Shown here one piece after another: positions 1-10,700 of a DNA stretch of 64,000 nt; within the stretch, counting starts at the first letter, position 1; every line of letters begins with the position of its first letter. This stretch comes from Lycorma delicatula (Eukaryota; Arthropoda; Insecta; Hemiptera; Fulgoridae). The stretch spans positions 37,614,520 to 37,678,519 of the forward strand of contig NC_134467.1 in NCBI RefSeq assembly GCF_047948215.1. Direction: 5' to 3'. The notes under the pieces were generated by a model that searched no databases, had not been told where the DNA came from, and saw only the letters and a program-made list of their open reading frames with translations. The position numbers and the translations under genes were made by a program.

Positions 1-247
1 GGTAATATACCAATAAACAGTTGAGGAAGATGATAAAATTTTTGTCAAAACAAAATGTAAATTAGGCGAAGTCTAGCATAGAGAATTAACAGTTGTTACA
101 TTTTTCATCAGTGTACTTAGCCTGTTGGACATATGGTCTGAATAATAACCTAAGCGATTACTTCCAAAAAGAAAAAAATAATCTTTTTCATTTTTTCAAT
201 AAAAGTAAGTAATTAGTATTGTTGGTAGAATGAGTAGTTGGTTATTG

Positions 248-278
<31 letters not shown>

Positions 279-488
279 TAATTATGCTTTAAAGAATATG
301 TTTATAAAAACAAAAGAACAGTCTAAACATTTTTTTTTTGTTTTTTCTTATATAATTGTTACAGCCGTGCATGTGTTATTACATTTTATGTTTGTAAAAT
401 TTTTGTTTGCAGCAGAACCATGCCTGACCATGTAACTATGTAATCAAATATGTATACACACACACACATATATTTATATACATATATT
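1..488. other. intronic sequence upstream of the Tc1-like element
   Basis: AT-rich intron with a poly(T) run at about 248-276 and a short (CA/TA) stretch at about 455-488. No coding or repeat structure is recognised. The open frames over the poly(T) run are artefacts of composition. Confidence 0.5.
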
Positions 489-1747
489 CAGTAGCAAACA
501 AATTAATCCAAACAAAGGGAATTTTCATTCTGTGGCAGACTGCTTGTTGTTTGGTATTTCAGGTTATGTTGTTAGTTCATATACAAAAAGAATTATGTTG
601 GTTTTTATGATGCTTTTATAATTCATTGTCAATTAGTTTTTGATCACCTTGTGAGTTTCTGTTGTTTGTTTCTAGTTAATACAATGGATATAACCCCACA
701 AAAGCGATCAAAAATTTTTGCTTTGTCCCAACACACACAAATGACTCAAAGACTGATTGCTGGTGAGTGTAGTGTGAGGTTAGTAACTAAATGAAATCAC
801 GAAAAGGTTTAGGGAAACAGGTTCCATCCCTCCAAAGAGAAAAGGAAAATGCAGATGGAAAAAGAAAATACAGGATCAATTATTAATAAGAAAAAGCAAA
901 ATTAATCCACGATTGTCAGCTGTTGATCCTAGTAGGGACTTGAGAGCCAATAGGACTAATGTTTCTGATGTGACAGTTCGTAGAAAATTGTTGGAGTGGG
1001 AAGGATTGCTCAGAAACCTAAAAAGAAGCAGTTATTGACACAGGTATAAAGACAAAAAGACTTCAGTAGGCAAAGGAACATAAAGAAGGACTATTGAGAT
1101 GTGGAAAAACGTTATTTTTTCAGATGAGACTCATTTCTTTGCCCAAGGGGAAAGAGTAGCTTACATTTGTAAGTCACCAAATTAGAAGACTATTACGTCA
1201 GCACACCCACAACAAACTCCCACACACCCGACCAGAAAGATATTTGGGGACGTTTTACACATGAAGGGCCAGGAGATGCCTCCTGGATGGGATGATGAAG
1301 TCTGACCAATACATTAACATATGCCAAAGAAAAAGTCGCACTTACACAAAAGAACCCAGAACTCATTTTCCAACAGGACCTTGCACCATGTCATACATCA
1401 AAGAAAGCAAAAGAGTTCTTCATATACCAAAAAATTTGAGTGCTCTCTCATGGCCAGGGAACTTCTCCGACCTGAATTCCAATGACAATCTATGGGCCAT
1501 ACTAAAAAGAAGACTTGGAAAATGAATTGTAATACAAAAACTGACCATATTAGTTCAATGATACAGGTTTGGTATCAAGATGAAGAAATCAAAATTATTG
1601 TTCTTGATGTCAAAGAGGATTAATGAAATAATCAAAAACAAAGGACACATAAACTACTAAATTTGAGTAAAGTAGACTATTAAACATTTTTCTTTTAAAA
1701 ATACAATTTTCTGTTATACTGTATTCAGATTAATTTGTTTGCCACTG
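489..1747 (+). mobile_element. Tc1-like DNA transposon, decayed, with both terminal repeats
   Basis: A 1259-bp element bounded by 20-bp terminal inverted repeats that differ at one position (CAGTAGCAAACAAATTAATC at 489-508; the complement of 1728-1747 has G for A at position 5). The right end is followed by TA. The left end is preceded by TT, so one target base has changed. The interior encodes a Tc1-type transposase on the + strand in several frames. DITPQKRSKIFAL near 685 and TGSIPPKRKGKCR near 820 belong to the paired HTH domain. VIFSDETHFFAQG near 1110 carries the first catalytic Asp, and WGRFTHEGPG near 1250 follows. QQDLAPCHTSK near 1373 carries the second Asp, and LNSNDNLWAILKRR near 1475 lies where Tc1 has PDLNPIENLW. 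The last catalytic Glu appears as Asp, and there are frameshifts, so the element cannot act by itself. Confidence 0.85.
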
Positions 1748-2439
1748 TATATTATATATATACACATGCATATGTATGCATTGTAATTTTTATTTTTTTT
1801 ATTTCTTGTTAAGAAGCACTCAGTTCAGGTTTTATTACCCTCGTAGATTAATTTCAGTATTTTTATTAATGATCTGAGAGTTTTGTCCGTGAAATAATAA
1901 CTTAGTTTAGTAAATCTAACAAGTAATACTGTATGAAAGTATCGATGATGTATATACATGTGTTTATGATACAAATGGGGTAAATGGTAGTTTTAAAAGA
2001 AAAGTGTAGAAACATTTTATAATTGACACCAGCTGCACGCTCAAGGATTTAAAAAATTTGTCTATTAAATATTTATTTTCAATATTATACTTCTTTTTTT
2101 TTATTCAAGAGAACCATGAAATAAACAACTAAGGCTATATATAAGTAATGATAATTTTCACCTTGAAGTCATATATAAGTGGTGCAAAAGAAGTTAATAT
2201 TTTTTTAAACATTAATCAAAGAAAATTTTTAAATTATTTTTTTTTGAAGAGGAATGAATTAGTACATTTATGGAATGTTTTTTAAGTTGCTAGTGGAACA
2301 CTATGTCACACAAATTTTATTCCTTGCAAAGTACTGCTCTTTCTAGAGAGTTTCCCGTGACATCGGTTAAAACATTTGTAGTTCAGTGGGCTTCAATTTC
2401 AGTATGAGTAGTGTTTTTTTAAATTTTTAAACTGTTATT
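1748..2439. other. intronic sequence, no feature seen
   Basis: AT-rich sequence with short A and T runs and a small TA/CA stretch just after the Tc1-like element. Nothing coding or repeated within the window was found. Confidence 0.5.
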
Positions 2440-3255
2440 GACTTATTAAATATAGACCTTTTTCTTTAGATATCCCCAGAAAAAATAATTGGGAACTGTT
2501 ATATCCAGCAAATGAAAAAACCAGTTGATTCTATTCCTTGAAGTAATTTGCTCATCTAAAAGCTCTCTTAAGATCTGGATACTGAGTCTGGCCATATGTA
2601 CAGTGGAAATAGACCACATCACTTCGTTGTCAGCAACATAAGGTTGCAGAGAAGTTTGAATCATATGCCGGTATCACTCAGGAGATGTTTACAACATTCC
2701 TGTCAATATTTTCAAAAAAATATGGCCTGATAATTCTTTGGGATGTAATACCGCACAAGACTGTGCATTTAAACGGATGTAATTTTCTTTAGTGAATAAC
2801 ACTTTGATTTCAGTTCCTCGTATTAAGCAATTTTGTTTGTTAACACAAAGCTATTCAGATAAAAGAGTGCTTCATTGCTCATCAAATTATGCAAGAAGCT
2901 TTTATTTTCTCGTGCTGATTCTTGAAACTGTACAACATAATTTAGGTATTGTTGTTTAAAGTCTTTCGGCTTCAGTTCTTGCACGAGTTTAATTTTGTAT
3001 ATGAACAGTCTTAACTTCTTTACTACAGTGATTTCTCACTACAGTGAGAAATTTCTCACTACAGTATTCACTACAGTGATTTCTCCAAGTAATGTTTAAC
3101 TGAAGGGAACGACTTGGAAGCTGATGTTTCTGGGTTCTCCTCAATATTAGCTCGTACCGATTGAAAATTTTCTTCACATTGGGCTGTACAGATTTTGGAA
3201 TATCTCTTACTGAACCTGTCTGCCAAAAAAATTTTACCGAGTACCTAATCATGTA
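2440..3255 (-). pseudogene. decayed Tc1/mariner-superfamily transposase (WGYLK type)
   Basis: The minus strand holds pieces of a transposase of the Tc1/mariner superfamily that carries a WGYLK motif. An N-terminal HTH-like piece at 2989-3252 reads FFWQTGSVRDIPKSVQPN and then RRTQKHQLPSRSLQLNI. The C-terminal piece at 2446-2664 reads LLDEQITSRNRINWF and DITVPNYFFWGYLKKKVY, matching the region around the third catalytic residue (the family usually has PDLTPxDFFLWGYLK). The order is correct for one gene read right to left, but it is broken by frameshifts and the middle is poorly preserved. Terminal repeats were not identified. The same transposase type occurs three more times in the window (19780-20940, 47908-49192, 51089-52553), each decayed differently. 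Confidence 0.7.
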
Positions 3256-3573
3256 AACAGTGGGTTAATTCCTTAAATTAAAATGGCAGTAATAAGTTTG
3301 TTGAGTCTGTATTACGATTGATTGTTGATTTTCAAAATAAAATTTTGACTTTATGTTCACTGAGCAACTGTGTATCTTTCAGTGATTAATTTCCCAGATT
3401 ACCTTTATAAGGTCTGAAAAGAAAATTAATGAAATCAATTAAAATTAGAAAGTTATGAATTTTTCAAATCGCTTGGCTCTTTTTGTTCCACTTGGTATTT
3501 TGTAAAAGTCACGTAAGATCATTAGTATTGTTGTTTTTATTTTGTTATTTATTTATTTTATTTATGTATATAT

Positions 3574-3580
<7 letters not shown>

Positions 3581-3634
<54 letters not shown>
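3581..3634. repeat. (TA)27 microsatellite next to the 3' splice site of the RRM1 exon
   Basis: Uninterrupted TA dinucleotides across 54 bases, ending 37 bases before the exon. It lies where a branch point and pyrimidine tract would be expected, so its length could affect use of this acceptor (inference). Confidence 0.95.
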
Positions 3635-3638
<4 letters not shown>

Positions 3639-3671
3639 ATTCAATCTATAATTATGTTTTTTCTGTTTTAG

Positions 3672-3796
3672 GTTATGGATTTGTTGATTTTGAATCGGGA
3701 GTTTGCGCTGAGACTGCCGTGAAGGCGTTAATCGCTAAAGGAATACAAGCGCAGATGGCGAAAGTGGGTATCACTGTGCCTCGTTCACACGCCATT
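3672..3796 (+). CDS. shep: alan shepard/RBMS-like protein, exon encoding end of RRM1
   Basis: Codes for the C-terminal half of the first RNA-recognition motif of an RBMS-family protein, which binds single-stranded nucleic acid. The translation begins GYGFVDFE, a standard RNP1 motif, and ends IQAQMAK, both typical of insect shep. The first glycine codon is split by the intron (phase 1), with the acceptor AG at 3670-3671. Two donors are possible: GTGGGT at 3764, giving an exon that ends in AQMAK, and GTACGT at 3797, which adds 11 codons (VGITVPRSHAI). Both leave phase 0 and both join in frame to QQEQDP in the next exon. As I recall it, insect shep isoforms differ at this point by a similar VGIWV-type insert, so both may be used. 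The upstream half of RRM1 is not in the window. A (TA)27 microsatellite lies about 37 bases before the acceptor. Identity is secure; the choice of donor is not. Confidence 0.9.
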
Positions 3797-5214
3797 GTAC
3801 GTTATGTGCATGCAAGTATTTCAGAACTACTCACATTTTTCACGCAAGTGTGTCAACTCCCGCGTTATTTTTGACAATTTTTTTTATTTTTTGTAATTGT
3901 GAACAAAAATTAGCTGTACATATTTAAAAAAAAAAAAATGTTTATAAGTAATTTTTTGTGTATTTTTTATAATAAAATAATAATAATAATTTTTTACGTT
4001 TTGAATTTTCTTTTTTTAAACAATGGTAACGTATATAAATTTTTCAAATTTTATTTAATATATTAATTCAGCTAATAATATTTTGCCTGTAAATTATTAT
4101 ACTCGTTTAATATAGCATTTATTTTTCAAAATTATAATTGTAATATTTTTAACAGTGATTTTTATTTAATTAGTTTTCCAGGGGTTTTTTTATATTTATT
4201 TTTACAATGAACTTATATAAAAACCAGTTACATTATAACACTTATATACTTTTAATTATACATCTTTTCATTATTTTCTTACTAAAAACTGGGTTCATCA
4301 TCAATTTATAGACCGTTTATATTGGTATAGTACAATAGTTATTTTTGTGGAAAAATGTTTTTCCAATAAAATTTTCAGACTTAAAGATTTTCTTTAACAG
4401 ATAATCTTTTATCAAGTTAAGTTGGTTTCAATAACTTTTTTCTGTTTGTTACTTTGTAACTTAAATAACTTAATCATTGATCTAAAATAAATTTAATTTT
4501 TGCTGTTTGGAAATAAGATCATAAATAATATTAAAAAAATGTCAGAATTGCGCCTGAGAATGCATTCCTTCCATTTGTTCTCATCCATTTTTTTTTTTGA
4601 AATTAATTTACTGTCAGTGCAAAGGCTTATATGTAAAAAATACATAATGGTAATTTTGTAATATATGAAAAAAAAGACAAGTGTGGCTTGGAATACAAAT
4701 CTGAATTAAAAACTGCAGAGATCAGCAATTCTATCTTGCTTAATTTATATTTTATTTTGGCACTTTACGATATATTATCCAGTCTGTGACACATGTAAAA
4801 TACCTTAGGTATAAGAGATACTAATCCAGATTCATTTCCCTAAGAGTAGTGATGTTAACCAGTCCCTGTTGTAAACAAAATGAAGAAGGGATCACTTATA
4901 GGGATGATATCTGCATATTGGTGGGCGTGACATGCTAATATGTAATATTACATTCAGCTCAATGATGAAGAGAAACAAAAAACTCTGTCTCTCTCTCTTT
5001 CTCCTCATTTTTTCTTATTAGCCTGGCATGCTTGTTCTTAAAGATGGCAATGTTGTTTTTTTTTGTGGGAATTTTGATTATTTTAGTCATTGCAACCATT
5101 ATGGTTTTTGCATTAAAAAAAAAAAAAAAAAAAAAAAGTGTTCAAACTTAAGTTTAATCGTCTCAAATTTAGAACATTTTTAATTTCCTAAATCAGGGCT
5201 CTGTATATTTTCCT
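3797..5214. other. intronic sequence, no gene seen
   Basis: AT-rich, with poly(A) and poly(T) runs (for example about 5116-5138), a CT-rich patch near 4987-5010 and (AAT)n near 3972. No transposon coding sequence is recognised. Confidence 0.5.
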
Positions 5215-5362
5215 TATGGATGATTAATTCACGATGTACGCTTTAAGCTTGTGTATGGGAATACAGTATGGAAATTTTGTGGTATGAAAAATACCAATCC
5301 TGACTGAGAACTTCCAGATTAAAAGCTAAGATGCTACCACTAAACTATGCAGGTTGATGAAG
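5215..5362 (-). mobile_element. tRNA-derived SINE, family 2, antisense copy
   Basis: Read on the minus strand, this has an A-box-like TAGTTTAGTGGTAGCATCT, a degenerate B-box region, then CATACCACAAAATTTCCA, CCCATACACAAGCTT and GTGAATTAATC. The same landmarks in the same order occur at 26205-26362, 50507-50672 and 57718-57850. Old and diverged. Confidence 0.6.
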
Positions 5363-6405
5363 TAGTAATGATAAATAGCTTTCTAAAAATTTCTAATTTT
5401 TTTTACATTCTATAATGAATTTTACAGAAATTAAAATATAGTTTGTAATTTTAAATAATTTCAATCTAAAACATGTTTTGTAATCTCAATTGCTTTTGTT
5501 GTGTTTTTCAAATATAAAACATTTATTTCTGTTACTTTCTCATTTATTTTGTATTTTATAAAAAAACTTTTATCAGAAAAATATTGTACCTTAATAAAAC
5601 TTTACTTTCCTGGTGAATATAGCTAGAATAGTATAATTAAAGGGGAAAGTATGGTAATCGTATCAAACATTGGGTATTGGGGTTTTTTGCAAATGTTTTA
5701 GGGCCAACTAGTTCATGTAGACCAAAAAAATATGACTATGTCATGTGTCGCACTGCTTTTGGCCTTATATTACAGGATTGACCAAATCTATTTTCTCCAA
5801 ATTTGGCTCAGATATTTTTACATATGGGACATTGATCATGTAATTTTTTATTTTTGTTTTTAATTAGTTATTGGGGTGGGGGGTTACTTGAAAAAAACAA
5901 TTTTGATTTTCTTTAAGGATAATTTAGAAAAAAAATTGCTTTGGTAAATTTGTTACCTACATTACAAATATAAATAATCCAAAAAGTTTTTTTTTTAAAA
6001 TTGACCCTAACCTCGTAAAATTGAAATATCTCCTTTTGGTTGAAATATTTTTCAGAAATGATTTGAAAGTTTATTCTTGATGTGTAGAGCTCTCTACAAA
6101 TTAGGCCTGTAGATATAAATATCTTGACTTGAAATTTTTATATATATTTTTTTTTTTAAGTGAGTCACTTATCAGGTTGGATGTAGTTTGCATTTTTTAT
6201 CACAGAAAGGAATAAGGTAAAATTAAATAATTAAAAATTTTTATTCAAATGGTCCAAACTATATTCTAATTTAAGTTGTTTTTAACTTAATTTTTTTATA
6301 TCTTAGATATGTTGTGTTAATACAGGTTAAACTTTAACATGTAATAACACAACATTTTTTATTCAATGTTTTACAAAACAAATCGATATTAATTTTTTTA
6401 ATATA
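5363..6405. other. intronic sequence, possibly an unidentified old repeat
   Basis: AT-rich. Around 5640-6150 the sequence is less simple, with phrases such as CCAAATTTGGCTCAGATATT that resemble 3' ends of old retroelements. No coding piece or matching copy in the window was found, so this is only a suspicion. Confidence 0.3.
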
Positions 6406-6486
6406 CAAGGTGTGTGAGAAAAGTAATGAGACTGACATTTTACTTACCAATGTTTTTATTTTTTCAAACAAACAATATTATCCCCT

Positions 6487-6963
6487 TCAAAGTAGTTCGC
6501 TTGGGCAGCTATACACCAGCAGAGTCGTTGTTCCACTCCTGGTAGCAGCGCTGGAAGGCTTCAATTGGTAGGGCTTCAACTGGTCGGTCACAGTCTTTTG
6601 AATGTTCTCCAGAGTTTCAAAATGACTTCCTTTTAAGACACATTTCAATTTCGGGAAAAGGAAAAAGTCACAAGGACTCAAATCAGGTGAATAGTAGGGG
6701 GGTTGAGGAACCGTAGGAATGCATTTTGAGGTCAAAAATTTTGTGATGGAAATGGCCGTGTGACACAAGGCATTGTCATGATGAAGCATCCACTTGTATG
6801 CAATGTCTGGTCTCACATGAATCACTCTTTTCCTGAGCCTTTCAAGGATACTTTTGTAAAACACTTGGTTGACAGTTTGTCCTGGAGGAACAAATTCTTT
6901 ATGCACAAAACCCCTACTGTCAAAAAAGCAAATCAGCACGGTTTTGATCTTTGATTTGCTCAT
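6487..6963 (-). pseudogene. mariner transposase, C-terminal catalytic part
   Basis: The open frame runs from MSKSKIKTVLICFFDSRG to the end near the left terminal repeat. FVHKEFVPPGQTVNQVFYK, then LRKRVIHVRP and KWMLHHDNALCHTA (second catalytic Asp), then PPYYSPDLSPCDFFLFPKLK (third catalytic Asp) give the mariner DD34D arrangement. LENIQKTVTDQLK follows, near the usual C-terminus. The first catalytic Asp and the N-terminal half lie upstream in other frames, so the gene is broken. The final residues depart from the family after DQLKP, indicating a late frameshift. Confidence 0.88.
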
Positions 6964-7214
6964 TCAACATTTTTTCGGTCGAGTTGATGATGGAGTATGC
7001 CACTCTTTGCTTTGCCGCTTTGTTTCAGGATCATACTCGAATATCCAGGATTCATCAACTGCGATCACACAATTGAAGAATTCTTGGTCGTTGTCAATCT
7101 GCTTAAGAAGATCAACGCACACGTTTCTTCAATTGTCCTTCTGTTCCATTGTGAGGTTTTTCGGCACCAATTTCGCACAAACCTTTCGAATGTCCAAATC
7201 ATCTGTCAAAATTT

Positions 7215-7340
7215 GATTTACGATGAAAGTGTTTAAATTTAACTGTTCACTCATTATCCTTATTGTTAAACAATAAGGATTTACGGTGAAAGTGTTTAAA
7301 TTTAACTGTTCACTCATTATCCTTATTGTTAAACAATGGT
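7215..7340 (-). repeat. 63-bp in-frame tandem duplication in mariner HTH region
   Basis: Two copies of a 63-bp unit (7215-7277 and 7278-7340) differ at only a few positions. On the minus strand each encodes 21 residues containing LTIRIMSEQLNLNTF. The related element at 46470-47581 has a single copy, so the duplication arose in this lineage. Confidence 0.88.
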
Positions 7341-7774
7341 CTGATCTCACAAGAACCCTCACACGCTCAATGTTTTCGTCAGATTTTGAAGTCGAAGGTC
7401 TCCCTTAGCGAGGTTGATCTTCAACGTGGTATCGGCCTTCCAAAAATGATTTGTGCCAGTGAAAAATTTGTGCTCTTGATAAGCAATGTTCCCCATAGGC
7501 CTATTTCAACTTTTCAAAGGTCACACTTATGAATTCCCTAAATTTAACACAAAACTTGATTGCACAACATTGCTGTAAATTCCGATGCTCCATTTTCGTA
7601 ACACACAACTTCACTGATGGCGCTGTCAAAAATAACGTGTTGGCTGAACGGAGTTGAAACTCGTACTCACCCTGTGGAAAGGATGAAAAAACTGGTCTAG
7701 CACAGACCGGTAGACACAGCGTTGCCAGATCACTCACAGTGCTACCAATCTCATTACTTTTCTTACACACTTCG

Positions 7775-10700
7775 TATATTAGTGATATATTTTTTTACAC
7801 TTGAAGTTTTTTTAAGCATAATATAAAAGTTGAGGATTGTATTTTGAATAAATTTTATCTGAAGTTTGATGAATCATCTTCTATCCCAGCCCAGATTAAT
7901 CCAAGAATAGATTTTATTAGTAATAAAAATAATAATAATTAAGAAAAAATAAACTACCATTGAAATATAATGTAATTTATAACTATAGTATATTTCACAA
8001 AGGAAAAGATTTAATGTTGTATAGAATCTTAGAATCCAGATAGAGAAAATAGTGTTTTATTTTTCATTAAAAGTTGCTTTTTTGTTTTACTTTAAATAAA
8101 TACTAATTATTATAATAATGAAGAAAATACGTTTTAATATGGTGTAAATCTTTTCCATTCGTCGATTTATAAATTATAATTTATGATGATAAAATCTCAG
8201 TACTATATAAAAAAAAGTTTTTTCATTTGTTTCCGGTAACTGCAAAAACTACCGAACCAGTCATTAACAAAATTTTAACTGTAGTCTTCTTATGACTCAA
8301 TTCAAACCTCACTACTGTATAAATCATAAATAAATTTAAAAAAAAAGCATATAATAACCTGTAACATCTTTTACTAAATTTAATACCATTATCTATATCA
8401 ATGGATATTGTTTTTTGTCAATATCTACTTCTTCAGGCGTGATTTACTTTATGTGATTTACTAAATTTAATGCCATTATCTCTAAAAGGTTAATTTGTTT
8501 TATTATCGTAATGTACATAAAAACAAATTCGTTTGATAATAAAATCATGAGGAATGATGACTATTTAAATTTTTAACAAATTTTTGATGATTGGAGAAAT
8601 ATTGAATTTGGATATTGATATCAACTTCTTCATAAAATTATTGTATTTTACTAAATTTAATGTCATTGTCTAATCTGGTAGCGACCCATGAGAACTCATC
8701 CTCATACATGCAAAGTAGCACTCTTTTCATATACTGAACTAAGAAGTTCAATAAATTCAATAGTAATCAATTTGGTATTAATATTTTTGTAACGCCTAGG
8801 TTGGCAAGGTCATAGATAGAAAGAAGAACTTCTAGGATTACTAAAATTAAATGATAGTAGACCACATAAATCTATGCCAGAACATTCTCAGAGACTTGAA
8901 TATTATACACTTGGCTCAAAATCAAGTTTAACCTTCATGAAATATGTTACATCTCAAATCAGCGTTTGATTATCACCGTGAAATTGATTATCTGATATTG
9001 AAAGATATTCAAAGCGTTAATACAATTAAAATATATAACCATTATGATGCCAAAAAATATAATTATGAAATTCCTAGAATTTGTGCTTGGAGAAGTATAT
9101 TGTTCTTGATTAACTTCACTATCCTCCTGATTTCATTGAAGATTTGATTTTGGTAACACATCTTTTATCTAAACATTTTAATTTATTCAATCTGAGAGCA
9201 ATACCCCACTCATATTAAAAAAAATATATTAATAATTTTTGAAGTTCTATATGCATACAACGAAGGTGAAACCGTGACAGGGGATGTTACTATTCTAGTA
9301 CAGTTATACATTTAATTTACAATTACAACACTTTATAAAAGTTCATTAAAAAAATTACGTATGGTTTATTTTGGAAAAAAAAAATGATTTTTTCAATTTT
9401 AAAGTTGGCACACTTGTATATTTTCTTAATAACATCTTAATTAAATCTGTAGCTTTATTAATATATGTAGCTATAATATATATATCTTAATTAACTAATT
9501 AATACTTACTGTAATTAACGGCTAGTAATTTTGCTAATTAACTTTACTACTAATTAATATATACGTATTTATATTAATTAGGCAATTAATTAATTAAAAT
9601 ATATTTATAAATATTCTATCTTATCTATCAATTAATAGAATGCTTAGAAGAGTGCGTTGCAAAACTTTCTTCCTTAATCAGTTTTTATGTGTGTTGTATC
9701 TTTATTCTATATTTGGTCTTTGTATTGTTATTTGGTAACCATAGCAACCTTCTGTTTGTACTGTCTTATATGTATTATAATAGAGCATTTAAAATAATAA
9801 CATAGATATTAGTTAAATTATTTATGTGTGTTTTTTTTTGTATATATTATGTATATGTGTTATATCGTGACATGTATGCATTATTTATTAATGATACTTT
9901 TGAAAAATTTCTCTGCTTTAGTAATTAAATTTAATAGGTTCAAATCATTTATGGTTTTTCTTTAACAGAAAGTAATAAATTTTATATTTACGTTTTATTT
10001 TTTTTACATATGCAGAAATGGAGTCTTTAGATGCCCCGATAGATTTTAAATCTTACATCAGTGCTTTGTTATTACTTGCTTTGTTATATACTTAAAACAA
10101 GTAGGAAGCTTTATTTTTACTTGAAAAGCCTCATCGATCGTTGTCTTTTTAGTTTGGAAATCAAATCTTGAGATAGGTCTACAAAAATAAGTATCTGTTG
10201 TAATCCGCGTCACCAAGTTTTATAAGAAAACACAAAGAATAGTTATTTCTCTACCATCTGAATTTCTTTAAGATGGAGTCATTTCATTTTTTATGATAAT
10301 TTGCCAAAAAAAATTAAATAATTACTCAAACATTATGATTGAGGATGAATGTAGAGAGAAAGGTTATGAACATTTCCCTAAAGGGACTACCAAGTCGCTT
10401 AAAAGAACTGGATGCTTAACCCTTACATCCACCACAGTTATATAATCAATTAAAATCATACGTTTTCTCATTGTTTATGAATCCGAGACATAATTTAAAT
10501 GTAATTTGTTTATCACTATAATAAAAGGAAAACATGTGATTTAATTGCATTGTTTTCCAGGTATAGTTATTCTGAATGTGACTAATTAAATGTAATTAAT
10601 TTGCGTTTAATAATTTTATTGATTTGAAACTAGATAAATATCCACTTAAGAAGCAAAAAGCTAATGTCTTAATTATATCATATCTATCTTAGCAAATTCC

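Larger units (their letters stand above)
6406..7774 (-). mobile_element. mariner transposon, near full length, both terminal repeats and TA target
   Basis: A 1369-bp mariner flanked by TA at 6404-6405 and 7775-7776. The 26-bp terminal repeats match at 23 positions (left CAAGGTGTGTGAGAAAAGTA). The transposase runs on the minus strand: an N-terminal HTH part at 7129-7362 and a catalytic part at 6487-6963. The left part of the HTH region carries a 63-bp in-frame tandem duplication at 7215-7340. The region between the two parts is frameshifted. A second, internally deleted copy of the same family lies at 46470-47581. Confidence 0.92.

Noticed and set aside
238..435. Open frame across the poly(T) run
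   Set aside because: Produced by a homopolymer (poly-Phe). No start context, no homology and no coding composition.
3483..3671. Open frames through the (TA)n array upstream of the RRM1 exon
   Set aside because: Tyr-Ile repeats from the microsatellite. The real coding part starts at the acceptor at 3671/3672.
1..3671. Search for the upstream half of RRM1
   Set aside because: No frame encoding an RNP2-type strand with a phase-1 donor was seen, so that exon is taken to lie upstream of the window.
8369..8690. Spaced repeats resembling a CRISPR array
   Set aside because: Irregular spacing, imperfect repeats, eukaryotic intron context and no cas genes.
10016..10096. Small ATG frame after an acceptor-like TTTTTTACATATGCAG
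   Set aside because: Only about 25 codons, no homology and no donor in phase; AT-rich introns give many such sites.
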